Positions 48,881 to 60,900 of a stretch of DNA of 64,000 nucleotides are shown in pieces. The notes beneath the pieces are model-generated. The model made no database searches, was not told the DNA's origin, and saw only the letters and a list, made by a program, of their open reading frames with translations. How positions within the stretch are numbered: the stretch's first letter is position 1; the number at the start of each line of letters is the position of its first letter. The position numbers and the translations under genes are program-made. This DNA comes from Antitrichia curtipendula (lineage: Eukaryota > Streptophyta > Bryopsida > Hypnales > Leucodontaceae), in the NCBI GenBank assembly GCA_951230915.1, contig OX579637.1, forward strand, positions 1,240,001 through 1,304,000, written 5' to 3'.

Positions 48881-49990
48881 GAAAGTAGTAGACCGGAAAC
48901 AACACTATTTGGCATTATATTCGACTCGGGAATAATGTTAGCATTTAAATTCATTTAGAGACAATGATATTCTAAAGCATCACAGAATTATCATTGACCC
49001 ACAAATAAAGAAGGAGTTCTTACTGAATATGCTACAATGTCGTCGACGACACTGTTTTTTGGGATGGCTACTTCACCCTCATATCCGGCTGCACGTATGT
49101 TAGAAAGCTAGATGAATCGACAATTTGAGATTTGATTCCTCCATGTTGGCTGATTGTGAGTCAAGTGAATGGCGGGTATAAGTACACTAGACCCATGCAA
49201 TTTCGGCAAAACCCTGTTGTACGATTTTGAACTCATAGTACTAATTAGTACTTTATGTACTTCTGCACAATTGATCTCTGTCGTTGGTTTTGGATCGTCA
49301 GGGAGTAATTAGCTCTGAGATATTTGGCGGGTTTATTTGACAGAATGTGCCAGGGCTATGGCAGACCATAAAACACCGCCAAGCTTCTATATTTAAAGCA
49401 ATATTCCTCCGACAAAAGTAATAAATGTACTAAAAGTATTACTGTTGTCAGAAGGACGTAATGGAGCGTCCAAGAAAATGTAATGGAAAAAATAAGTTTT
49501 TTGTTAATTCCACCTGTCGCCATTGTAGAACTCCCTGCCGCCATCTAGAATCTTCAATTCAATTTGAAAAAGACGGATTTTTCAAGTAGATATCCGTTGC
49601 AAACCAAAGCTAACTGATTTATAAGATATCTGCCAAGTGTGAGCTGTAAACACACAGTTTAGAGAAGATTCCAAGGCACGGCCCCTCCTTATTTTAGATG
49701 CAAAAAAGAAATCAGTACTTAAACTTTCCATGACCAAGAAATTTGTACTTTTCTCTAAAATAGTACACTATGACTTATTACTAGTAATAAAAAAAGTACA
49801 AATTTCTCCCATTGAACTTGATTTTTCAAGAAGCGAATTGTACACACGGGCTCTTCACTTGTATAATGTCTAGAGTACCAAAAAAATTTGGAATAAAAAG
49901 CTTCTAAGTTCCAGTAATAACAAGCACAAAGTCATGTTGTCCTAAAAAATGCCTTTGTGACCTAAAAAAGTACATGGTCTAGCATACTTA
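48881..49990. other. unassigned DNA
   Basis: No supportable feature. A short minus-strand frame (49356-49544) is hydrophobic but isolated and not accepted. Confidence 0.5.
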
Positions 49991-49993
49991 TAC

Positions 49994-50335
49994 CCTGGTT
50001 GCATTAAACCAATCTGAAATGGCCGTTAGTTTATCAGGGTCTAAGCAATAGACAATTATAGCTTCCCAGGTCTATAATTCTTGCCTTCTTTGCTCCGTGT
50101 ATTCTTTGATCTACAACCTTTTGATTAGTGATGCTATGTTGTCTATTGATAATGTAGAATCTTCTGTCTTTTATTTCTTCCCATAATTTGGGACATTGTA
50201 GGAGGAGTCTGAAGTTATCATCTACAAGCGTCAAACAAATTGTTTGCCTTTGCCTCGGGTCAAACATTTCAATTAACCTGTCTATTTGTTCACCCACAAT
50301 TCCTCTTCTAGCCTTCTGATGTTGTATTTTACTCT
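49994..50335 (-). pseudogene. ParB-like ('INRQHS') exon fragment
   Basis: Reads VGEQIDRLIEMFDPRQRQTI, CPKLWEEIKDRRFYIINRQH-SITNQKVV, GSYNCLLL and, after a one-base shift, DPDKLTAISDWFNATR, ending at a good donor (AGG|GTATAAG). The series 'strand, I-N-x-Q-H-S, helix, W/Y-x-C strand, D..KL..IS...N' is the arrangement of ParB-like domains. It parallels the DGNHR exon at 12.9 kb, with a different box, so this is a second, independent family member. Only this exon is seen. Confidence 0.4.
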
Positions 50336-50599
50336 AGTTAGATAGCACTGATTGATATGAACCCAGAATATTTGTGGGTCAAATATTAAGCATTCCATGT
50401 TCTTGTCTTTGAGTTTCTTCTGATATGCTTGTCGCAGCACAGGGTAGGTAAATTCCCCATTATACTCACAAAAATTGCTCTAGAATATAACTAAGTGACT
50501 CTAAAGATCAAATCCATGAGATTATGTGAAGTATCTAGCCTTATTAAGCAATTAAGCCTAGTTAGTATCCAAATTCTACTTTTCGGTCCTCTTCCTAAA

Positions 50600-53500
50600 A
50601 TCAGAAACATAAAAACACCAAGAAAACCATAGGTCGGATTACCTCCACCTTCCGATTCCAACTACTCATCTGGTATTTAAACCCAACACAGCCCCAAGAT
50701 CTTACCACTTCCGATCCTAATATCTATCTAGACCAATCCGCTCTAGACGGCCTATAAGTATCCTCACTCCTATCCGATTTGATTTTACCTCTGTTTAGCC
50801 ATCAGAAGGGTCGCCGCTTGCTTTTGAGAGTGGTAGGCCCACCACACCTTCCATAACCTATAGTGGATGAAGACCCACTATCTTAATCTTTAATTTCCTA
50901 AACTATCCCGGATCCGGTTTGGTCCTTCACAGCAGTTCAGATAGCAATTCAGATTGCAGGTCACACAAAGACCCCGGGTACGATCCTCTCATACTCAAAC
51001 AACCTTAACGCCACTTCCTATCCGTACGAAGCTAGGTGATTATAAGTGTACCCGTCCGGTTCAACATCAACTAAAGTTCTTCCGTTTACCACTAGGGTAG
51101 TGAGACCTCATGATAGGAGATCGGACACTCAACCAGATTTCCCACCCAAGAGTTCTAGCGCGATTAAAGAATCCTTCCCTATCCGCCTAGTCTAACAACG
51201 GCTTTCTCACCTGGAATATGAAACTCTAGACGTGTTGAGGAACTGAAGTTCACTCCCAACTCTTTTCTACCCGCTCTCATGTACTTAGAATCAAAACTGA
51301 AATGCCAAAAGGAGAAATCCTTCACAAATCCGCTTGCGCCTTCCTAACTTCTCACCATACAACCCTGCCATACACATGGGAGAGACACACAACAAGAGAG
51401 CAAATAGAAAACACAAAAAAATTGCAAAGTGAAGACTCCCAGTTCCTATCATAGGGAGTGACTTATATACAATTGAAAAAATTCCAAAAACACAAAAAGG
51501 CAAAAGTCAACCATTTTCTAGATCAGACTTTCGGTTCATCTTATTACTACCGGACCGGAATACAACTCCGGATCCGTTCCCGTCCTATCCTATACTTACA
51601 AAGATTACTCCTACCTATTCTGCAACCTCTAGCTCCAGTGTAGGACTTTTAGACTCTGGTCCTAATTCCTCGAAGACATCCATCAAGTTCATGTTCTACT
51701 CCCCAGCTATAGGATTTGGGAGGTCAGACCCTGATGATGAATTCAGATTAATTGGTCTGGTCTATGAAGGTTGACTCTTTCTCAGCTGGGGAGTCTAATC
51801 CTTACCCTCCTTCGGATCAGTCTCACCCGGGAAATGACTCCGGTAGCGAGATGTCCAACAAATGGATTCCCTTAGAGTACATGGATCTAGTCAGCTTCTA
51901 GCTGCACTTCTCCATTCGGTTTGCTGCCTCTTGTACTTTTGCCATTGTTGCTTCCACCTGCTCGGCAAAGTTGGTCAGGATCTGAACCATTTGGGAACCG
52001 GATAGTTTCTTCTCCTCAAGTATTCTCTCGTCATACAATTTTGCCTTGACGACGGTGCTTCCGGTTTCACTGAAAGCGGCCTTCACCACCTCTGCTACCT
52101 TTTGAGTCTCTTCCGCCTTCTGAGTCTCTTTCGCCATCTCCCGTGTGGCAACCATGTCTTCTTTGAAGGTAAAAAGTTCTGCCTTCAACATGTCGACCTC
52201 CTCCTGAAGTCGGTGAATTTCAGCTTCCTGCTTCCAGGTCTCGGCCGGATTGGTGATGTAATCCGCCACCTTTGCTGGTAGCTCATTGTCTAGAGACGCA
52301 TCCACCAACTTCCCTATCTTGGAGATCCTTTCTTTTCTTGACCTTCCAATCCGCTCACACGTTGCACATGATGGCAATCAACTAGTCAAATGGATCATCG
52401 GGATCCATTTTCTCGGAGATTGTCTTCTCAACTTCTGGTCCCTTTTCTGGAGCAGACTTGTCGCCGGGAGGCGTTTCTTTTTCTTGAGGAGGAGGCGTCT
52501 TCTATTGTTTATCCGGCGGCCTCTTGAGCTCTTCTTCATCCTCCTCTTCCATCTCTTGGTCGGATCCGGATCCGTCCTTGGCTTTGTCATCCGTTTTTGA
52601 CTCTCTGTACTTCAAGAGAACTTCCTGAGTCCTCCATTCCTTCTCTTCTAAATCAGTGAGGAGTTGGTTGTGCTGGTAAAGGTGGAAGAGGTAGGGACAC
52701 AAAGGAGTGGGCCTACTTCTTCCAATCCGGGTACGTAACAAGCTGGGACACCAGATCAAAAAGGATCCGGGCCCAATCCGCTTTCCGGTCCCCGCTTAGG
52801 GCTCCGAAAATCTTATTGCCAAGGGTTATCGTTACCCTCGTCGGCTTCTCCGAGTGGAGGATCAAGAACTGGAGAAGGTTCCGGTGTCGGTTGTCTACAC
52901 AATCCTCAACCGCGTATCTGTCCTTCGGGTTCACTACTCCCCGAAATTTGCCTCGGATGAACTCGTCCTTCCGACCTGCCATTCCATGATTCCCTAACTG
53001 GAAACCGTAAACTGCTCTCCACATCTTTTCTGTCCAGTTAGACGGATGCCCCCGGATGGTGTTGTCAAATTGATTTGACAACTTCTCTAATAGCTCTCTC
53101 ACCATCCATTCCTCTCGAAATCCCCAAGGTTTATCTATCAACCCTAGGCAACCCATTGCGGCGAGATCCGCCATGAGCTGATCCTTTTTTTGCTCATTGG
53201 AGGGAATGATCGAAATCACGTACCTTCCGGAGCTTTACCCCAACCATGGAAGAACTGGACGGACCTGGCCTACTTTTGCGGAGCTGCGGCATGGACACAA
53301 ACTGGACTTAGACGGATCCTTTTCGGCACTACCTCACACTCTCCTAGTCGCACGTCTCATTCTCACATTCTCTCTTTGATCTCAACCGAAAAACCACACA
53401 AAACCCTTGTAGGCATGGAAGTCTAACCTTACAACATACTCTAATACAATTGCGCCCTTCGCACACTCACACACTTACGCCAAAAGTACTTACACACAAC

Positions 53501-53810
53501 GTTCTTGGCACAGAAGAAGGCGAGAAAGCACTCAAAACTCAAGGGGAGTAAAGGAATGAAATTGGGAAGACCAGCTCTTATATAGTCTGAGGACCCAGAC
53601 TAGTCATCATGACCTTTTTCGGTCCGGTCTTTAGTAACTCAATTCAACCCTAATCCGATCTTCGCCATTTTCGGATATGATATCGCTCCTAAGTACTGAT
53701 ACTTTGACCAGATTAGATCCAGCTGACCCATTACTTCATTACTCTTGTTTAGTTTTAGTTTTTTCCTGTTCCTAAGTCCAATCCGGAATCTAATTACTAG
53801 TTTCCGCTCC
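50600..53810 (-). mobile_element. gag-like element, copy 3 (no pol)
   Basis: Approximate bounds from homology with copies 1 and 2: the 5' leader at about 53800 resembles the 20.38 kb leader of copy 2, and the 3' part (50.6-51.3 kb) shares words with the 3' part of copy 1. The minus-strand TATA box is at 53577-53585. TCCGG words are present but sparser than in copy 1, consistent with an older copy. No pol domain is seen. Confidence 0.5.
51898..53219 (-). pseudogene. gag-like 'plant transposon protein', copy 3
   Basis: The first block (53219-52720) has MGCLGLIDKPWGFREEWMVR, WTEKMWRAVYGFQL, GKFRGVVNPKDRYAVEDC and LHSEKPTRVTITLGNKIFGA. After a frameshift near 52740 comes LCPYLFHLYQHNQLLTDLEE and an acidic tail, with TAG at 52502 and 52382 in contexts DKQ-stop-KTPPPQEK and PFD-stop-LIAIMC. 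After a second frameshift near 52370 a coiled coil follows (52340-51898; EIHRLQEEVDMLKAELFTFK and MVQILTNFAEQVEATMAKVQ). It corresponds to parts 1 and 2 of copy 1. The first ATG is at 53174, but similarity begins slightly upstream. Confidence 0.65.
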
Positions 53811-56400
53811 AATTTTAGGTAAATAAAAAGAAACCAAAAATTCTGGTTGCAACAATGCTCCTTTTGACTCAAAATTATTTATTTTTTCATGGTCACTTGA
53901 CCACCTTGGTTGGACAATGGTTAGGATAGAGCCAGAGCTCCATGCTGCTGCCAGTCGTCTCTCTTTTATAGGCTATTGATGTTTTGCACTCAATTCCCTG
54001 GTACCGATTTCCTCGAGCTTTCGTTTTAGTTGTTGTGCTCAAGCTTGCCTTCAACCGCTACCTTGACTAGCACCCTGGCCAACTCTTCTATTTACAGCTC
54101 AATTTCCAGATTTGCCTTGAGCTCCCTGATGTTGGTTGGAGATCTTATTCTAGCCCCTCATTATGTTGTGTCCATCTTGGCTCTTTGTGGATGGTCAAAA
54201 CAGCATGCTTATTAAGACTTTTGAGGATGGTGTTTATTTGCCTTGTCATGAATATTGCTCTTCTTTTTTTCCAAGGGTTGAAGAGCCGGTTTAAGTCCTC
54301 TGTGAGGTTGACTAGATTACCTACATGGGAGGACCTTACAGTGGGAGTGGTTTGTCCCATCTACATTGTGATTAACCTCTACTATAGTCACAACTATGAC
54401 ATTGAGCTGGTGGTTTTCGATTTTTGCCACCTTCTCATGTAAATTCTAGCTCAAGAACTTAGTTGTGTTGAGAATCCTTTACCTCAAGAAGACATACTCT
54501 TTCAACCGGTTCACTCCGAATGTCCAGTCTGCAACTATTGGCTTGAATTGCCAAAGCGTCCCATAGAGTTCTGGCATGTCACTAATAAAGGGCTCTTCTT
54601 TCTCCCATCTATCAAATGGTTCAATGAACGGCTTAGTGGTTGAGCAGTCATATTAATTGTCTATAGCCATTGTCCTTATCATTTGCATGCAATCAATTAA
54701 CGTGTATTTTTGGTTCTTGCCAATTCATCTTCGACTTGATAATATGTTGGTATTCTAATTCTACTTACTTGCATAAGGTATATCCAGATTAGTATTTATC
54801 AGGCCTAGGATTTAGAAAGAGTGAGAGACCAACTAATTAGATAAATTAGACTATAGTTATCTATGAGTGATTTTTACCGTCGTAGCAAAAACCACCCTTA
54901 GAGTTTGGCTGAGGGGAGTATATAGGACCACTAAACTATTTAGCCTCCAAGCAATGGACTCCTAATTTATCACGCTCTAAATTGTCTTAAAATTCTAATG
55001 CAATATCAAGGCAACCCATCTAACATCATTAAAAACATACCCTAACACTCCAAAAGTCATCCTAATCCATGTCTAAAAAAATAGGGTAACCTCCTAGATC
55101 CAAAACTCCTCTCCAAAATTCCCAATTTGGATCCAAAATGGCCAAATGGAGTCCTAAAAAACGTTCACAACACACAAATCATTCTTACCAAGACTGAAAT
55201 TTACATTTACATAGGTCTCTCATTTTGACCCCCACTTAAATTCATAGAATTCAACATAAGGCATGCACCATTTCAACTTAGGTAATTAATTTCTTACTTC
55301 TATTTCATCATTCACACATCCAACCCTACTTGTAACCCAATTTACGCAGCGCTTCCACGCTTGCTCTAAAACCCTAAAAAATGAACTCATTCATCATACA
55401 TTTGTAGATACACTCACAAGCATTTACAACATTCACCCACTCATAGATTCCAATTTCACAAGCCCTTAGCATGAAATCATATAGTCCCCCTCCCCAAATC
55501 AGCATGTTTAGAGAAGATACAATGAACATTGCAATTTAAAACAAGTAGGAAAGCTAAGAAAAAAAGAACCTTGAACTCCACAGTAGATTACCGACCACAA
55601 AAATGACCACCGTCGCTTTGATTTTGCTCCAAATGGGGCGAGCCTAGGCTTCATAGAAAGCCACTTTCTACCCGCATCAACTTTGTAGTTTGTTAGATCT
55701 CTCCCTCCAAAGTTGCAGCTCTAAATTTCTTGTGGCAGCAGACCTCTCTCCACAAAAACGTCTACCTATTCTTCGTCCTTGCTCCAAATTGGTCAAGCTG
55801 GAAATCTAACTTTGAGGCGCACCACCCCTCCAAAATTCAGATCCATGTAGCTTGCTGATCTTTTGCAATCTCCTGTCAAAGTTGTCAGTCTCCTTCAAAT
55901 TACAAAAAAAACTAATTTTCTTCCATCCTTCAATCTACTTTTCCATCTGACTTAAATAAACTCATTTCTCTTCACTCATTTTTCACCAATAAGTAGACCT
56001 ACTTCGACAAATTGTACTACATGGTTCCCTTTCTAATTTCTCTCAATTTGTATTCAAAAACGCCCACATCCTCAATATTGCTTTAGAAAAACATATACCC
56101 ACAAAAATTTGCAAAAAAGAAGAGAGAGAGAACTTGGAATCCTAATTTTGCTAATATCCTTGTTCCTAACAGATTCCTAATTTTGTTCATCCATCCCTAT
56201 TTTTACTTTAAAAACGTGAATTTAGTGTGAAGCGTGCCAAATTAGAGAAAATTGTGCTAGTTTGGTGCAAATTGCGCCAATTTAGTGCAAACCCCCCTAA
56301 ACTACTGTTTTTTTCCTAATTTTGTTGTTTTTACTCTATTTTTGTGTTTCAAACACTATTCTAGTAATCTAATAGTAGTTTATATTTTACTAACTTGTTT
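53811..56400. other. AT-rich intergenic DNA with one weak coding remnant
   Basis: A minus-strand stretch at 54360-54145 (NLVNLTEDLNRLFNPWKKRR, RQINTILKSLNKHAV) looks like decayed coding sequence, but I cannot place it. The rest shows nothing beyond AT-rich DNA. Confidence 0.35.
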
Positions 56401-56700
56401 TGTGCTTTTTCCATGTTTCTTATTTTTGTGGTTTTCAATTTACTTTTAGTTTCATTTCTACTTGTAGTATTTTGGTTTTTATTTTTATTTTTTATTTTTT
56501 TATTTATTTTTTTAATTTTCTTTCGAGTTTCACTTTTATGTTTTTTATCTTTGGTATTTCCTTTTGGTTTCTAATGTCATTTTCTATTTGTAAGATTTTG
56601 TTTTTATTTTCTAAACATTTCACCATTTGCTTAATTTGGTTACTTTATCAAATATGCCACATTTATCAATTTCTGGACTTTGGAGGAGTCCAAAAATAAA
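56401..56700 (+). repeat. T-rich low-complexity tract
   Basis: Runs of T with A and G interruptions; the 99-codon Phe/Ile-rich frame is a composition artefact. Confidence 0.6.
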
Positions 56701-56734
56701 AAAGGACTAAAATCCCCCCGATGTTTTGCTATCC

Positions 56735-57315
56735 ATCTGGAAATCTCCTATTTCCTATGTATCTAGAGATCTTCTGGAATCAAGTGATGTGGACATGCTT
56801 TGAAATCCCTAAGTTGTAACTATTCAGAAAAGTGGTTTCAATGGTGTTTGGAACTCAAAGAAATTATGTAGTTCCTAGTCCAAGATTCCTCCTTAGAAGT
56901 CTCAAATATATCTTTGAATGTAGATTGAGGAGTTCATTTAACTGAACTGGGAGATCTCCGAATAGGATTTCAGGAATTACCTCCTTTGACAAAGACTTTT
57001 GCATCCACTATACAGCCTATACAACCTTTCAAAACATATCAAGAGATCTCCTGATGACAGATGGTAGAAGTAAGTATGCACGGCTCGGCCTACACTTGAG
57101 AATTATTAGAAGCTAGATTTCACACCTCAGTCGCTCTCCAATATGTTTTTAGTACTGGGCAACGACTTCACTGAAGGAGTCCGTGAGTCCCTGGTTTGCG
57201 TAAGGCGTTCCTACTCGATCGTTACCCTACACAACTTCATAGTTTCTTTGGAGGCTGGATCCCAACATAACCAATTGTTCTTCTAACCTACCGAGAAATC
57301 TCCTAATGACGGACG
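56735..57315. repeat. left-hand GGAGATCTCC-type palindromes of the DUF7869 region
   Basis: Degenerate copies of the palindrome: CATCTGGAAATCTCCTA (56735), ATCTAGAGATCTTCTGG (56761), TGGGAGATCTCCGA (56948), AAGAGATCTCCTGATGAC (57041) and CGAGAAATCTCCTAATGAC (57291). Spacings of 186, 93 and 252 bp are near multiples of about 90-100. The last two begin a repeated segment of about 105 bp (see separate entry). Confidence 0.6.
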
Positions 57316-57400
57316 AGAGAAGCAAATATGGCCGCCTCCAAAACACTTAATGAATAACTGCAGGATATTGTATGCACCTTAGTCACTCTGAAACTTAGAA
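57041..57400 (+). repeat. direct repeat of about 105 bp, 252 bp apart
   Basis: 57041-57150 and 57293-57400 align through ATCTCCTGATGAC / ATCTCCTAATGAC, AGAAGTAAGTATG / AGAAGCAAATATG, CACTTGAGAATTA / CACTTAATGAATA, and CACCTCAGTCGCTCT / CACCTTAGTCACTCT. Each unit starts with the palindrome, so the palindrome is part of a larger amplified unit on this side. Confidence 0.6.
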
Positions 57401-57900
57401 ATTATTTGAGTTTTTCTTTCTAGATTAAAGGAAAGGGAGGAGCCAAAACAGCGGAAGTGGTGCAGCTCAGTGACGGAACTGATATTGCAAACCGTAGAAT
57501 TATACGAGTCACGGACTTTGGCATAGAAGACAGTCCTTTTGACAGATACAAATGAATGCTAACTCTCAACCATCTATATTTCTGGTCATTCAAAAGAACA
57601 CAGGTTCAACTGCAATAAATGATAAAAAATACAACGCCAACCAGAGGTTTAACGGTTACGCATCCGGTTTCAAGCACGGTGGAAATCAACTACATGAAAG
57701 CTACATTCATCTTCTGATGTATCATAGTCAGACATATCATCCAACTCAGCTCTGCCTAACAATTGACGTAATTCTACAATCATATATGAAAAGAGCAGAA
57801 TACAAAGATAATCCTCACGTGCCCTTTCATTGGATGACTAAGGTAGAATGCATTTGGAGAACTCCGGATGCATTCTAAACAACCTGGACCCCTAACTCGA

Positions 57901-60900
57901 TCACGGGTCCACCTGATTTGCCCTATTCAAATTCACTAAGGCAGCTTCCCTATTCTTCTTCGGAATCGTTCGTGATTTTGGATCTACTATCTTGGACCAA
58001 TTCGAATGAACTACGCAAGTTGCAAATACCCAAGTGGGGGGACTGTTCTCAACAACCCATTTACCATACCAGCAATTCTGATAGCGTAATTCCAGGGTAG
58101 TTTCAGAATTATCAGGTCGCCAATATTGAAGCAAGAACTTCCCGTCATTCACATCTCCATTCAATCTACATACAGTGGACAATGCCCTACCTAGCCAGAC
58201 AGGACAGACTGTAGGGTCATCAGGTCTCAGAAGAACCCATGACCTTGGACGTATGTCCAGCCAAGGATTGAAGCATTCCAATGGCGCTTCATTTGCCGGT
58301 CCGCAATAAGGTTCCGGGACCTCTTCCTCAAGAATCACGTCCACGGAATTGACCCTTAGCCCTGCCTGACGAACTTCATCAGGAGCCTGCCTCCAATCGC
58401 TGAGTGGCCAGAAACCTTCCACCAATTCCGCAGGACAGTCGGTTAATGGCTCTTTCAACTCACGAAGCACACGATTCCAGTATTCCACATATGGACCAAA
58501 GGCAGTTGCAAATCCCTCGCACTTAGACATCCCATTCTGCCAGTATTGAATGTACTTTTCTAGTCCTACCATCATGAACCCCTTGTTCAGCGTAGCTTTC
58601 CTTGCCATTTCAACGGCCTTCTCTTGATTCCCGGTGGCTTTGGGAACTTTGCTATCCCACAAAGGCTTGAACAGAACAGGCTTGGGACAACCTGCAGGGA
58701 GCACCACCCGGCCAAACTTGTCTTTCTTCCAGACGCATTGAGAAGGCCTGTCAGATGGTAGCCAACGTGAATCAACCGCTGACGCCTTAAATTTCATAAC
58801 AGGGACCCCATCACTGTCCACGTAAAACCTGAAAAGATGCATCTCCCCCAATCTAATTAATCTTGTTGTGCCACTACAAATGTCATCCTTTACAAAGGAC
58901 TTAAAATCCGCCACCTCTTGTATAAACTCTGGCATGAATGATAGTTCTTGGGACTGCATGAAGGCTTTCATCAGGTCAGCAACGACAAAAGTGTTCTTGG
59001 TCTTCAAAGCCTTAGACAAATGGCTGAAATAAGCGTCGATATCTTCGTGAGTATGTCCAACGAGTAGGAAACCAACTTGAATTTCCTTAAAGACACCATG
59101 CGCAATTAACAAGGACAAGAATGCCATAAGGTACTGGTTCTTGTTATCTTTAGCAAAGTTGTCAAGCTGAAGATATAAATGGTTTGGAAGAGGAGAGGCT
59201 CCAAGCCGAGCTGCTGATTTCGTTAAGGTCAAACAATCCATACATCGGGACTTTCCTCTCAACAATGCCTCAAACATAGGGTTTGCTGGCGGAAATGGAA
59301 ATAGGTCACCTGTCTCTCGAATTGGTGCACCCTCTAGTCGGCGAAATAGTTTGGCCAACGACGAAATTGTGGCATTCGAGTCTCCCGGCCAGCACGATGG
59401 TGCATAGTGGGCAAATGCACCATCACCGTGACCATGAACTACCATTCCTGTTACACTCATTGGTATTTGGCCCAAACCTTGTGTGGCCTTCGTTGTCACG
59501 CGCATCCTTGGTAAAGCTGTTTTTGAGGTATCCATCTTATCGTGAATCACACATAATATCTCGCGCGGATTCCTCTTGGACTCCTCACACCACGATGCAT
59601 ACAAGTAACGGCAAGAAGCTTGGTGATTATGATGTTGAGTTCGTTGCTTTGTGAATTCCACAAATTCAGGACTCCCTTTGGATGATTTAAGAAGAAACTG
59701 CTGCAGCTGGCCACATGTAGTACATTTTGCAAAAGAACTTCCAACGGGCTTAATAGAGACATTGTTGAAGTGCTCCTTCCTGATTCTACTAATCGTTGAC
59801 TGGCTAACAAAAGGAAGGCCATAGTCAGCATTCAGCTGCACGACCAACAGGGCTTACATATGAGCAACGAGAGCATCACCATGAAACATTGCAATAAACT
59901 AGACATACAGGAACTCCCAAGGTGAGAAGGACCAAATGACACAACGAACCAATCATCCGGAGATCTCCAGATGAGGCTACATGTAAAATCAATGACAAGT
60001 GTGAACTCAGAACTAACAATCTATACTCGACAACAAGGCTATGGATGAAGCACCCGGAGATCTCCAGATGAATGAACCTGGGAATCCAATCATCAATTAA
60101 GCAGATAAGTACTCTCGGTCTGCAATTGACAGATGAAGGTGCGTATACAGCATCCACAGATATCCGGATGAGGTGTCATAAAATGTCAGAATATGCAAAT
60201 AAGATCTCTCACTCTACAATCCACAAATGAAGGTGCGGAAGGATCATCCGACAATGTCTAGATTATTTGATCAGTGAGAGGAAATAAGATGTAGTACCTC
60301 GTTGGCTTCAACGCGCACACGTTTCCAGTTGTTTCCAGCAGGCAGAAATTTGAGAGTGTCCATCTTCCCATTTCCAATACCGCGCATTTGGTGAGGCATT
60401 TGATCAGCGTTCTCATCAATGATTGCTTTCATTGTTCCAGTTACTTGAACGGTTTGAATACGAATTGCTTAACGCCCTTGTTTCTATGCACCGCTGAAAT
60501 GTCGCCACCTTTGTATTTTAGCTGGTAATTATGGAATGAGGACTTTGAAATTCCGTGAATTGTGTACCACGCAGTAATGCATACCTCCTGACCTTCTAGT
60601 GTGATGACTTTCCGGTTCTGGTCCCCCTCAAAATTATGAACTAGACCGCCAGCAGCAACCCCGTATTCGCGTCGGTCGTCAAACGACTTCAAATAGTATC
60701 TCAGCCTTTCGAGCAATGTTTGCACCTAAGGAATGAATTGGCAGCACTGCCTACTGCAGCATCTGACGGAACTAACCTTACGGATCTCAGAATCTTTAGT
60801 TCTACGAGTGGCCAGGGGATCCTTTACGCAAACACTGGGTTTGCGAACTATGAATCGATAAGGCGCTTTCTCTCTCCCTCCAAGATATGCTAAGGGGTCT

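Noticed and set aside
57552..57878. 108-codon plus-strand frame downstream of the DUF7869-like gene.
   Set aside because: No recognisable motif, no partner exons and no sign of a promoter; it lies in the 3' flank of a convincing minus-strand gene.
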